Assembly (NCBI GenBank): GCA_013911195.1
Contig: JACETS010000095.1
Span: 1-9,346, forward strand
Origin: Verrucomicrobiales bacterium
Lineage (GTDB): Bacteria > Verrucomicrobiota > Verrucomicrobiia > Verrucomicrobiales > DEV007
Direction of reading: 5' to 3'
Length of the DNA: 9,346 nt
Positions within the stretch are counted from its first letter, which is position 1. Each line of letters starts with the position of its first letter. Position numbers and translations under genes: made by a program. The notes beneath the pieces were generated by a model, which saw only the letters and a program-made list of their open reading frames with translations, was not told the DNA's origin and did no database searches. Of this stretch, positions 1 to 7,141 are shown one piece after another.

Positions 1-1
1 A

Positions 2-451
2 TATGTTCTAGTTAAGGTCTTACAACCTGGTTACTTTGCTAGAGAAAATACGAAAACTCCGATGCTTATTGCTGGAGTGACCGTTATCGTAAACATCGTT
101 TTTTCGATAATTCTTTTTGATTCTTTGGGACATATTGGAATCGCTATCGCAACCAGCATAGCCGCATGGGTAAATGTAGCATTGTTATTATTTGGGTTAA
201 GAAATTTCTGGAAACCAGATGCCAGATTAAAATCCAGAATGCCAAAAATATTTATTGCTAGTGCCGTAATGGGCTTATCACTTTGGATTCTTCACAAGAC
301 AATCAAAGAAATGTTCAATCATGATTTCTGGCTTAGGTTAGGTGGAGTTTCAATATTAGTGATATTTGGTATAACAATTTATTTTTTCATAGCCTTCAAA
401 TTAAAAGCTTCTAGCCTAAAAGAGCTGAAAGCAGATTTCAAAAAATCATAA
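2..451 (+). CDS. murJ: MurJ lipid II flippase, C-terminal part (5' end outside window)
   Basis: This is the last 149 codons of an integral membrane protein whose frame is open back to the window edge. The ATG at 62 is internal, because the codons before it already read as MurJ. They give the family-typical stretch VLVKVLQPGYFAREN followed by TKTP, which corresponds to the region near residue 350 of E. coli MurJ (VMIKVLAPGFYSRQDIKTP). Several hydrophobic segments follow, and the protein ends in a lysine-rich cytoplasmic tail (ELKADFKKS). MurJ is a MOP-superfamily transporter that flips the peptidoglycan precursor lipid II to the outer face of the inner membrane. The remaining length after the motif is close to that of E. 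coli MurJ, so the 3' end looks intact. panC begins 30 bases downstream in the same direction, suggesting co-transcription. The catalytic core is outside the window, so its integrity cannot be judged. Confidence 0.9.
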   Translation, partial: YVLVKVLQPGYFARENTKTPMLIAGVTVIVNIVFSIILFDSLGHIGIAIATSIAAWVNVALLLFGLRNFWKPDARLKSRMPKIFIASAVMGLSLWILHKTIKEMFNHDFWLRLGGVSILVIFGITIYFFIAFKLKASSLKELKADFKKS

Positions 452-481
452 TCCAGAGCCAATACTAAATCTGCGATAATC

Positions 482-1315
482 ATGAAGATAATTAGAACAA
501 TCAAAGAATTATCTATTCTGGAGAAATCTAAGCCCGTGATACTCGTACCAACCATGGGTGCTCTTCATGATGGGCATCGAAAATTGATTAAAGAAGGTAA
601 ATCTCTTAGCGGCAATAGTGGAACACTCGTTGTTTCAATATATGTAAACCCAATACAATTTAACAACGAAGAAGATTTAGAAAATTATCCTCGCACTTTC
701 AATGAAGACAGTAAGGTTTGTGAGGAGGAGGGGGTAGACATCATTTTTTTGCCTACTGACTCAGAAATGTATCCAGGTCAACCTCTAACAAAGGTCACTG
801 AAAATACACTTTCAAAAGAACTTTGCGGATTGAAAAGACCTGGTCACTTCGATGGAGTTTGTACCGTGGTAACAAAACTATTCAATATAATCAAACCTCA
901 TACTGCTGTTTTTGGAAAGAAAGATTACCAACAGTTATCAATCATTAAACAGCTTGTTAACGATTTAAATTATGCGATAGAAATCTTGCCAGTTGAAACT
1001 CATAGAGAGCCCAATGGCTTAGCGATGAGCTCAAGGAATCATCATCTTAATTTAGAGGAAAAAGAAAAAGCAGGCACCATTTATAAAGCACTGTGCGCCA
1101 TGGCAGAGAGCGAGAAAACCGTTTCACAGGAAATCATTGCTTTAGGAAGATCAATCATAGAAAAAGAATCTCAAACAATTAAAATTGAGTATATAGAAAT
1201 CGTGGATCGAACTCGTTTAGATAAATTAGATATCATTGACAAACCAGCGTTAGCAGCGATTGCAGTTATAGTTGGAAAAACTAGATTAATCGATAATATT
1301 GAAATTGATTTTTAG
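482..1315 (+). CDS. panC: Pantothenate synthetase (pantoate--beta-alanine ligase)
   Basis: This 277-residue protein has the normal length for PanC, which joins pantoate and beta-alanine using ATP in the last step of pantothenate (CoA precursor) synthesis in the cytoplasm. The nucleotidyltransferase motif PTMGALHDGH lies at residues 23-32. SIYVNPIQF at 52-60 matches the family VNPxQF pantoate-binding segment. LCGLKRPGHFDGVCTVV at 114-130, FGKKDYQQL at 144-152 and REPNGLAMSSRN at 175-186 (the KMSKS-equivalent) are all present and in order, so all active-site blocks appear intact. There is no clear Shine-Dalgarno sequence before the ATG. It sits between murJ (30 bases upstream) and nadB (68 bases downstream), all on the + strand. 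nadB also uses aspartate-derived metabolism for a vitamin cofactor, so the pairing is metabolically sensible. Identification is secure from the motifs. Confidence 0.97.
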   Translation: MKIIRTIKELSILEKSKPVILVPTMGALHDGHRKLIKEGKSLSGNSGTLVVSIYVNPIQFNNEEDLENYPRTFNEDSKVCEEEGVDIIFLPTDSEMYPGQPLTKVTENTLSKELCGLKRPGHFDGVCTVVTKLFNIIKPHTAVFGKKDYQQLSIIKQLVNDLNYAIEILPVETHREPNGLAMSSRNHHLNLEEKEKAGTIYKALCAMAESEKTVSQEIIALGRSIIEKESQTIKIEYIEIVDRTRLDKLDIIDKPALAAIAVIVGKTRLIDNIEIDF

Positions 1316-1383
1316 TAATATTTTTATCAACTCGCGCACAAAAATTGCTATCCAATTGCCCCTTAAATCAATAAAAGAAGTTA

Positions 1384-3003
1384 ATGATTGAATATGATTT
1401 TGTAGTCGTAGGAACTGGTGTTTCTGGACTAAGCTTCGCTCTTGAAGCTTCTAAACACGGCAGTGTTGCGGTAATCACTAAAAGAGCCTCTGAAAATTCT
1501 AACACGGCATGGGCACAGGGAGGAATTTGTTGCGTAGCCGATGAGGAAGATTCATTCGAATCACATATTGCCGATACAGTTGATGCAGGGGCAGGACTAT
1601 GCGATCACGAGGTAGTAAAAACAATCGTAGAGTCAGCTCCAAGCGCGATAGAGAAAATGGTTAACATCGGGGTACAATTTGATAAGAATTCCACAGGAAA
1701 ATATGAATTAGGAAAAGAGGGCGGACACTCTCAAAGAAGGGTCCTACATTCAAAAGATACAACGGGAAAAGAAATATCTGAAAAACTAATCTGCTCCGCC
1801 AAGGAATCAAAAAATATAGAAATTTATGAACACCACTTTGCAATCGATGTTATTACGACGGAAAAATTAGGCATCTCAGGAACTAACGAAGTTGCGGGTA
1901 TATATGTACTCAATGAATCAACCGGAGAAATATTAACTTTCAGATCTGATAATGTAGTACTATGCACCGGAGGATGTGGCCGAGTTTATTTGTATACAAC
2001 GAATCCAAATATCGCCACTGGAGATGGTCTAGCTATGGCCTATAGGGCAGGAGCTGAAATATCAAATATGGAATTCATTCAATTCCACCCAACTTGCTTA
2101 TATCACCACGAACTTAAGAACTTTCTTATTTCTGAGGCGGTCAGAGGAGAAGGAGGAAAACTAATAGGTAAAGATGGAAATGAATTCATGCATAAATATG
2201 ACCCTAGAGGATCCTTGGCACCTCGGGATATTGTCGCGAGAGCTATCGATCATGAAATAAAAAAGACAGGACAACCGTGCGTGTATGTTGACATTAGACA
2301 TAAATCTAGAGAATACATCGAAGACCGTTTTCCAAATATTTATAAAACTTGTTTATCAGTAAATATTGATCCCGCAATTGATCCTATTCCTGTTGTACCA
2401 GCAGCTCACTATCAATGCGGCGGAGTTAAAACTGATGTTAATGGAAAAACATCTATCAATGGACTATACGCAATAGGAGAAGTTGCATGCACAGGACTTC
2501 ACGGAGCTAATAGGCTTGCTTCAAATTCTTTACTCGAAGGAGCGGTTATGGCTTTCCGAGCTGTAGAAAAAATAAATACGGAAGATAAAAAAAATAGACC
2601 GGAAAATAAAAAACTAATTATTCCTGATTGGACGAGCGGTGAAGCTGAAGATGTTGATGAATTGGTCGTCATCTACCATAATTGGGATGAAATAAGGCGC
2701 TTAATGTGGGATTACGTTTCTATTGTTAGAACAAACAAAAGGTTAAAAAGGGCCGCAACAAGATTGTTAAATTTAAGGAAAGAGGTCCAAGAATTTTATT
2801 GGAATTTCAAAATCTGTAGTGAACTTTTAGAATTGAGAAATCTCGTAGATACTGCCTCTTTAATTGTTAATTGTGCACAAAGAAGAAAAGAAAGCCGAGG
2901 ACTACATTACACCTTAGATTTTCCTGACACCAAGGATTCGAAAGAAGCTGATAATACTACTATAAAATTCGAAAGGCATCCTACTACATCATTCGAATCA
3001 TAA
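1384..3003 (+). CDS. nadB: L-aspartate oxidase, first step of de novo NAD synthesis
   Basis: This 539-residue flavoprotein oxidises L-aspartate to iminoaspartate, which NadA then converts to quinolinate. The length matches E. coli NadB (540). The N-terminus has the FAD Rossmann motif GTGVSG at 10-15, followed by SNTAWAQGGI at 39-48. The capping and active-site blocks are FIQFHPT at 231-237, SEAVRGEGG at 250-258 and PRDIVAR at 280-286. HYQCGGV lies at 342-348 and the FAD-contacting segment GEVACTGLHGANRLASNSLL at 365-384. The end is the helical C-terminal domain with RRKESRGLHYTLDFP-type residues. SdhA/FrdA are homologous, but WAQGGI, the CTGLHGANRLASNSLLE wording and the ESRGLHYTLDFP ending favour NadB. 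The ATG is preceded by AAGAAG, a weak ribosome-binding candidate. Its last 6 bases overlap the end of the convergent exporter gene. nadA and nadC are not in the window. Confidence 0.95.
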   Translation: MIEYDFVVVGTGVSGLSFALEASKHGSVAVITKRASENSNTAWAQGGICCVADEEDSFESHIADTVDAGAGLCDHEVVKTIVESAPSAIEKMVNIGVQFDKNSTGKYELGKEGGHSQRRVLHSKDTTGKEISEKLICSAKESKNIEIYEHHFAIDVITTEKLGISGTNEVAGIYVLNESTGEILTFRSDNVVLCTGGCGRVYLYTTNPNIATGDGLAMAYRAGAEISNMEFIQFHPTCLYHHELKNFLISEAVRGEGGKLIGKDGNEFMHKYDPRGSLAPRDIVARAIDHEIKKTGQPCVYVDIRHKSREYIEDRFPNIYKTCLSVNIDPAIDPIPVVPAAHYQCGGVKTDVNGKTSINGLYAIGEVACTGLHGANRLASNSLLEGAVMAFRAVEKINTEDKKNRPENKKLIIPDWTSGEAEDVDELVVIYHNWDEIRRLMWDYVSIVRTNKRLKRAATRLLNLRKEVQEFYWNFKICSELLELRNLVDTASLIVNCAQRRKESRGLHYTLDFPDTKDSKEADNTTIKFERHPTTSFES

Positions 3004-4914
3004 ATCATAATCTTGAGATTCTGTTCTGTTTCCAAACTGCATATCGTATAGCCTTTTATATACAAAGGACTCATTCAACAACTCCTCATGGCCACCAATA
3101 GCTGTAATGCGACCATTTTCCATCACCACAATCTTATCAGCACTTAAAATAGTAGAAAGCCTATGAGCTATTGCAATAGTAGTCTTACCACTTGAAAGCT
3201 CTTTAATTGCATCCTGAATGACCTTCTCTGAACGGGAGTCAAGAGCAGACGTTGCTTCATCAAGTAAAAGAATAGGAGCATCCCTTAAGATGGCCCTTGC
3301 TATACTAATTCTTTGCTTTTGTCCACCGGATAACTTATCCCCTTTATCACCAACAACACTCTGATAACCACTTGGTTGCGATTTAATAAATTCATGAGCA
3401 TGTGCCATCTTAGCTGCATTAATAACCTCTTCGTCTGTAGCTCCTAATTTACCATACCTAATGTTTTCCATTATGCTGTCATGGAAAAGAAATGTGCTTT
3501 GATTAACAACTCCAATATGATCACGAAGGGAAGACTGGCTAATTTTTCTAATATCATTACCATCAATTTTTATGGTTCCCTCAGTCGGATCATAGAATCT
3601 TAATATGAGTGAAAATAATGTGCTTTTACCTGCCCCACTCTCGCCCACTAATGCATAATTTTTTCCTGAATCAACGATAAAATCAATATCCTCAACAGCA
3701 TAATTTTCGTCACCATACGAATGACTAACATTTTCAAAACAAATCTCTCCACGACATGAATTTATTTGAACTGCATTCTCTTCATCCTCAACAGAGGGAA
3801 CCCTATCCATCATCTTGAAAACTTTGGCAGTTGCAGCAAGTGATTTCTGCAACAATACCGATATTCGACTCATAGTTTTTGCAGGGGGATACAACAAGAC
3901 TAAACCAGCATTTAGAGCCAGAAACTTTCCAGGCCCCCCATCGCCCGGAAAAAACGCACAATAAACTAGAGCAGCCCCAACTCCAAATGAGGCAACCACT
4001 TCAACCAAAGGGCTAACAATTTCCATTGCTTTTCGCCAGCGCATTATAAAGGTCATCATTCTGGTATTAGCTACGACGAATTTATCTACCTCATAATCCT
4101 CTCTTGCATGACTCTTAACAACTTGAATTCCTGAAATTGCTTCTTGCATGACAACCATCATTTTTTCCGCTTCCTCTTCTTCTTTACCACCTGATTTTCT
4201 AACTTTTCGGCCAGCTAGAATAACCGGCAATATACACAACGGAAAAAGAACTAGAGCACAAAGAGCAAATTTCCAGTCAATATAAAAGATTGCAGCCACA
4301 GCAGAAACAATTGCTATTGGCTGTTTAATGATGTCACTTGATGCTGTTGTTAAAGTCTGTTGTGCAAGGCGCGTCTGATTAAATACGGTTTGCATGATTT
4401 CACCACCTTTACTTTGATTGAAGTAGTCAAGAGATTGCCCCATTAGCTTTCGATAAAGTTTGACTCGTATATCACTAAGGACTCGGAGACTGCACCACAA
4501 CATGCAATAAGCGTTTAAGTAACCACATAACCCTCTAGCTACCATGATCATTGGTATCAAAAGAGCAACGAAAAGAATATCACTATTGAATTCAGAAACA
4601 GCTTCTGAATTTTTGATTAGAACTTCTTCGACTTTTTTAAAAGATTCTTCAGCTTTCTTAAAATCTTCTGGAGCAACCTTGTCTTTGACCTTTTGAAAAT
4701 CATCTAAACTTTTACTATCACCAAAAACAACATTAGTGACGTAATTAATAACCAAAACCATTGCACCATTGACGACACCATATAGAGCACCAAAAAGAAT
4801 ACCTAAACCAAAACGCCATTTGTATGGTTTAAGATAACTAGCCAATCGCCGGTAAAGAACCATCATGGAACCTTCGGACAAATCGGTTTTTTCCTGATTA
4901 GATTTTGTTTTCAT
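2998..4914 (-). CDS. MsbA-like ABC exporter (fused membrane and ATPase domains)
   Basis: This is a half-transporter of 638 residues counted from the ATG at 4914. That start has AAGG eight bases upstream; an in-frame TTG at 4935 would add seven residues. The N-terminal half is a type-I exporter membrane domain of about six helices: near 34-59, 112-134, a pair around 195-233, and a pair around 300-345. The ATPase domain has Walker A GESGAGKST at 424-432, Q-loop Gln472, signature LSGGQ at 528-532, Walker B ILLLDEA at 548-554 with catalytic Glu553, a SALD D-loop, and His584. All catalytic elements are present, so it should be active as a homodimer. The family exports lipids, lipid A precursors, peptides or drugs, and the substrate cannot be read from the sequence. 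A charged insertion of about 48 residues between helices 1 and 2 makes it longer than E. coli MsbA (582). It is convergent with nadB and divergent from the esterase gene. Confidence 0.9.
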   Translation of the reverse strand: MKTKSNQEKTDLSEGSMMVLYRRLASYLKPYKWRFGLGILFGALYGVVNGAMVLVINYVTNVVFGDSKSLDDFQKVKDKVAPEDFKKAEESFKKVEEVLIKNSEAVSEFNSDILFVALLIPMIMVARGLCGYLNAYCMLWCSLRVLSDIRVKLYRKLMGQSLDYFNQSKGGEIMQTVFNQTRLAQQTLTTASSDIIKQPIAIVSAVAAIFYIDWKFALCALVLFPLCILPVILAGRKVRKSGGKEEEEAEKMMVVMQEAISGIQVVKSHAREDYEVDKFVVANTRMMTFIMRWRKAMEIVSPLVEVVASFGVGAALVYCAFFPGDGGPGKFLALNAGLVLLYPPAKTMSRISVLLQKSLAATAKVFKMMDRVPSVEDEENAVQINSCRGEICFENVSHSYGDENYAVEDIDFIVDSGKNYALVGESGAGKSTLFSLILRFYDPTEGTIKIDGNDIRKISQSSLRDHIGVVNQSTFLFHDSIMENIRYGKLGATDEEVINAAKMAHAHEFIKSQPSGYQSVVGDKGDKLSGGQKQRISIARAILRDAPILLLDEATSALDSRSEKVIQDAIKELSSGKTTIAIAHRLSTILSADKIVVMENGRITAIGGHEELLNESFVYKRLYDMQFGNRTESQDYDL

Positions 4915-4958
4915 GAACTTGGCCTTATAAGCCAATGAAATGAACCGATAGCACGTTT

Positions 4959-4987
4959 ATCATATCTAGTCGATGTGCCCATTAGAA
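4959..4987 (-). promoter_or_regulatory. Candidate promoter for the ABC exporter gene
   Basis: Read on the - strand, TATGAT (4964-4959) matches the sigma-70 -10 consensus at five of six positions. It is preceded, at a 17-base spacing, by a poor -35 element, TTCTAA (4987-4982, three of six). This would start transcription about 35-40 bases before the ATG at 4914. It is plausible because the exporter has no upstream co-directional gene, but AT-rich DNA produces such matches by chance. Confidence 0.3.
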
Positions 4988-5102
4988 TAACAATTTAAGA
5001 AACCCTAATAACCTCGGATAACTTTCCATCAAGACAAACTATAAAATAAGAGGTAATTTAATATTTAAGGGAATGAATAACAACCGAGCCTAATTGATTT
5101 TA

Positions 5103-6293
5103 ATGAAGCATTATTTTAAATATTTTTCGAGGAATTTTAGACCAAATATCATTTTTTTGGCAGCGAAGATCATTCTTTTAAAAGGTATCAGTATTTTTAT
5201 TTTAAACCTTTCATTAGAGGGAAAGGAAATCAAAGAAGATACCATTTTCGATAAATGGGATAAAAATGGAGACAACAAATTACAATTCGAGGAACTGCCT
5301 CCTAATGCCCGACCCAACTTTAACAAGGCTGACAAAAATAATGACGGCACAATTTCTAGAGAGGAAGACAAAGCTTTTCGAACACGATTAAAAAGAAATA
5401 CCAAATTTGAACGTTCAACGCAAAGCAACTTAATAAAAATAAAACAAAATATTTTTTACACCAAAAATGAAAACTTGAGGCAAAGTTTAGATTTGTTTAT
5501 TCCTCAAAAAAGAAAAAAAGAACAGTTACCTGTAATTGTTTATATCCATGGTGGAGCATGGAAAGCTGGTAATAAAAATCAAGGCTTAAGACATCTTTCT
5601 GCTTTTGTAGAATCAGGTCACTACATTGGCGTAAGCGTTGGATACAGATTATCATCAAAATCTGAGTGGCCCAGCCAAATACATGACTGTAAAGCCGCAA
5701 TTAGATGGATTCGAGGAAACGCCAAAGAATACGGCATGGATACTGAAAAAATTGGTGCAATAGGTCATTCGGCTGGTGGCCATTTAGTATCAATGTTAGG
5801 CACTACATCAGATGTTAAGCACCTTGAAGGATCCTTAGGTCAATATACAGATGAAAGCAGTAAGATTCATTGCGTAATAAATTTCTTCGGACCTTCAGCG
5901 TTTCTTGAAATGTCAAAATTCCCTAGTAGAATCGATCATGACGCCGCAAACTCTCCTGAATCACAACTCATTGGAGGAGCTCTGCAAAGTAATAAAAAAA
6001 AGGCTCTACAGGCATCACCTATTTATTACGCAAGCAAAGATGATGTTCCCTTTTTACATATTCACGGTACCAACGATCAATTAGTTCCCTACAACCAATC
6101 TGTAATATTTAATAAGAAGCTTCTCGAAAAAGGATGCAGCTCTACATTAATCACCGTAAAAGAAGGTGGACATGGAGGATTTAAAGATGAAAAAATTAAA
6201 GATCTCTCGCAGAACTTTTTTGCAAAACATCTTCGAAACTCCAAATTTGACATTAAAGATCAAACGATAAAACAATCCAACTCAACAGATTAG
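5103..6293 (+). CDS. EF-hand plus alpha/beta-hydrolase (BD-FAE/lipase-type esterase), exported
   Basis: From the ATG at 5103 the protein has 396 residues; an in-frame TTG at 5094 would add three. The basic N-terminus (MKHYFKYFSRNFRP) precedes a hydrophobic stretch at about 15-37, which reads as an uncleaved anchor or a long signal peptide. Two EF-hand loops follow: DKNGDNKLQFEE at 53-64 and the canonical DKNNDGTISREE at 77-88, a calcium-binding pair. The catalytic domain starts near 115. It has oxyanion motif HGG at 149-151, nucleophile elbow GHSAG at 221-225 (Ser223), acid Asp325 in HGTNDQLVP and His357 in GGHGGF. This complete triad is typical of BD-FAE or carboxylesterase-type enzymes that remove acyl groups from carbohydrates or small esters; the substrate is inferred only from family. 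There is no clear ribosome-binding site. The methyltransferase gene begins 15 bases downstream, so the two may be co-transcribed. Confidence 0.85.
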   Translation: MKHYFKYFSRNFRPNIIFLAAKIILLKGISIFILNLSLEGKEIKEDTIFDKWDKNGDNKLQFEELPPNARPNFNKADKNNDGTISREEDKAFRTRLKRNTKFERSTQSNLIKIKQNIFYTKNENLRQSLDLFIPQKRKKEQLPVIVYIHGGAWKAGNKNQGLRHLSAFVESGHYIGVSVGYRLSSKSEWPSQIHDCKAAIRWIRGNAKEYGMDTEKIGAIGHSAGGHLVSMLGTTSDVKHLEGSLGQYTDESSKIHCVINFFGPSAFLEMSKFPSRIDHDAANSPESQLIGGALQSNKKKALQASPIYYASKDDVPFLHIHGTNDQLVPYNQSVIFNKKLLEKGCSSTLITVKEGGHGGFKDEKIKDLSQNFFAKHLRNSKFDIKDQTIKQSNSTD

Positions 6294-6307
6294 TCTAACC
6301 TTTTAAA

Positions 6308-6889
6308 ATGCACAAAGGATCCAGAGCAAGGGGGGCAAGAAAACACACCCACAGTAATGACCATGGTAAAAACCAGAGAAAAAAATCTGCAAGAGAAGAT
6401 GAACTTCTCGATATTCTTAAAGCTGAGGATGAAGCACTAATATTGATTTTAGACCAGGTTCAAGATCCACATAACCTTGGGGCATGCTTAAGGACAGCCG
6501 ATGGAGCTGGTTGCAGAGCGGTGATTGCTCCCAAAGATCGGTCAGCCCCATTAAATGAAACAGTAAGAAGAATCGCATGTGGTGCCGCCGAAACAACTCC
6601 TTATATTCAGGTCACAAATCTCTCAAGAACCATTCAACTTTTGAAAGATGAAGGATTTTGGATAGTAGGAACTTCAGACAACGCTAACCAATCACTTTAC
6701 GAAATAGATTTGAAAGGCAAAATTGGAATTGTCATGGGCGCCGAAGGAAAAGGCTTAAGGAGGTTAACAGAAGAAAAATGCGATTTTCTGGCAAAATTAC
6801 CTATGATGGGCTCGGTAGAATGCCTGAATGTTTCTGTAGCTACAGGCGTATGTCTTTATGAAGCCATTCGACAAAGAAATTTACTGTAA
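6308..6889 (+). CDS. RlmB/TrmH-like (SpoU) rRNA 2'-O-methyltransferase lacking the N-terminal L30e-like domain
   Basis: This 193-residue SPOUT-fold methyltransferase has all three SpoU motifs. Motif 1 is DPHNLGACLRTADGAG at 53-68, with the conserved Arg62. Motif 2 is IGIVMGAEGKGL at 139-150. Motif 3 is LPMMGSVECLNVSVATG at 164-180. Wording such as DPHNLGACLRTAD, APKDRSAPLN and GSVxxLNVSVATG is closest to E. coli RlmB, which methylates the 2'-O of G2251 in the 23S rRNA P-loop. RlmB is 243 residues and has an N-terminal L30e-like RNA-binding domain. Here that domain is absent and replaced by about 30 residues, 14 of them Lys, Arg or His. An in-frame TAA at 6296-6298 rules out an upstream extension, and the DNA before it encodes the esterase. 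It is probably co-transcribed with the esterase. The exact target nucleotide is inferred, so I give no symbol. Confidence 0.88.
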   Translation: MHKGSRARGARKHTHSNDHGKNQRKKSAREDELLDILKAEDEALILILDQVQDPHNLGACLRTADGAGCRAVIAPKDRSAPLNETVRRIACGAAETTPYIQVTNLSRTIQLLKDEGFWIVGTSDNANQSLYEIDLKGKIGIVMGAEGKGLRRLTEEKCDFLAKLPMMGSVECLNVSVATGVCLYEAIRQRNLL

Positions 6890-6905
6890 ATTAGCAAAAA
6901 TTTAC
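6886..6905 (+). other. AT-rich hairpin over the methyltransferase stop codon
   Basis: GTAAATT (6886-6892) and AATTTAC (6899-6905) form a perfect 7-bp stem with a 6-base loop, starting at the last codon. No T-run follows and the stem has a single G-C pair, so it is at best a weak 3'-end structure, not a confident terminator. Confidence 0.3.
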
Positions 6906-7031
6906 GAATTATTGCACTTTAGCCACGAAAATTGAAGACTTTAAATCTCATTAATAACTGATATTGAATGAGTTATCGTTTTATAAACAATTATCCTTAT
7001 TCATTAAATTACAAAATATAACGTATAAAAA

Positions 7032-7084
7032 AATACCTATTGAGGCGTGATTTTAAGTTGTTTTTATCCAATAAAATAGGTATT
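7032..7084. repeat. Perfect 10-bp inverted repeat upstream of the coiled-coil gene pair
   Basis: AATACCTATT (7032-7041) is repeated exactly as its reverse complement AATAGGTATT (7075-7084), with 33 bases between the arms. The arms lie in the 252-base gene-free gap from 6890 to 7141, about 60-110 bases before the next start codon. They could be an operator pair or a long-loop RNA stem. Apart from this, the hairpin at 7082-7100 and a candidate promoter, I see nothing recognisable in the gap. Confidence 0.6.
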
Positions 7085-7086
7085 AC
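7058..7086 (+). promoter_or_regulatory. Candidate promoter for the 7142-9166 gene cluster
   Basis: TTGTTT (7058-7063) and TATTAC (7081-7086) are separated by 17 bases and resemble sigma-70 -35 and -10 elements (three and four of six matches). The right arm of the inverted repeat covers the end of the spacer and the -10, so a protein bound there would block it. TATAAA at 7024-7029 is an alternative -10 without a good -35. Confidence 0.25.
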
Positions 7087-7100
7087 TATCCATTAGTAAT
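7082..7100 (+). other. Short hairpin overlapping the inverted-repeat arm
   Basis: ATTACTA (7082-7088) pairs perfectly with TAGTAAT (7094-7100) around the 5-base loop TCCAT. The left strand shares three bases with the right arm of the 10-bp inverted repeat, so in RNA the two structures would compete. The stem is AT-rich and weak. Confidence 0.35.
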
Positions 7101-7141
7101 TTAAATCCCCTGATACCCCCTCAGCTAAATTTTTTAAAGAC

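Noticed and set aside
62..451. Separate 129-residue membrane protein starting at the ATG at 62
   Set aside because: The codons from position 2 onward read in the same frame and contain the MurJ-typical VLVKVLQPGYFAREN motif, so this is the end of a longer gene.
1661..1843. Open frame on the - strand inside nadB
   Set aside because: It lies wholly within the well-conserved nadB frame and shows no recognisable domain; it is a shadow frame.
5040..5064. TATAAA (5040-5045) and TAATAT (5059-5064) as -10 elements for the esterase gene
   Set aside because: Neither has an acceptable -35 at 16-18 bases, and the surrounding DNA is AT-rich, so I did not list them as promoters.
4915..5102. Small RNA or small gene in the exporter/esterase divergent region
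   Set aside because: The ATGs there run into stops within a few codons, and I found no GC-rich hairpin with a T-run. Only weak promoter-like elements are visible.
5111..5700. Two - strand open frames (5111-5428 and 5497-5700) inside the esterase gene
   Set aside because: Both are opposite the clear EF-hand and hydrolase coding sequence and have no recognisable domain.
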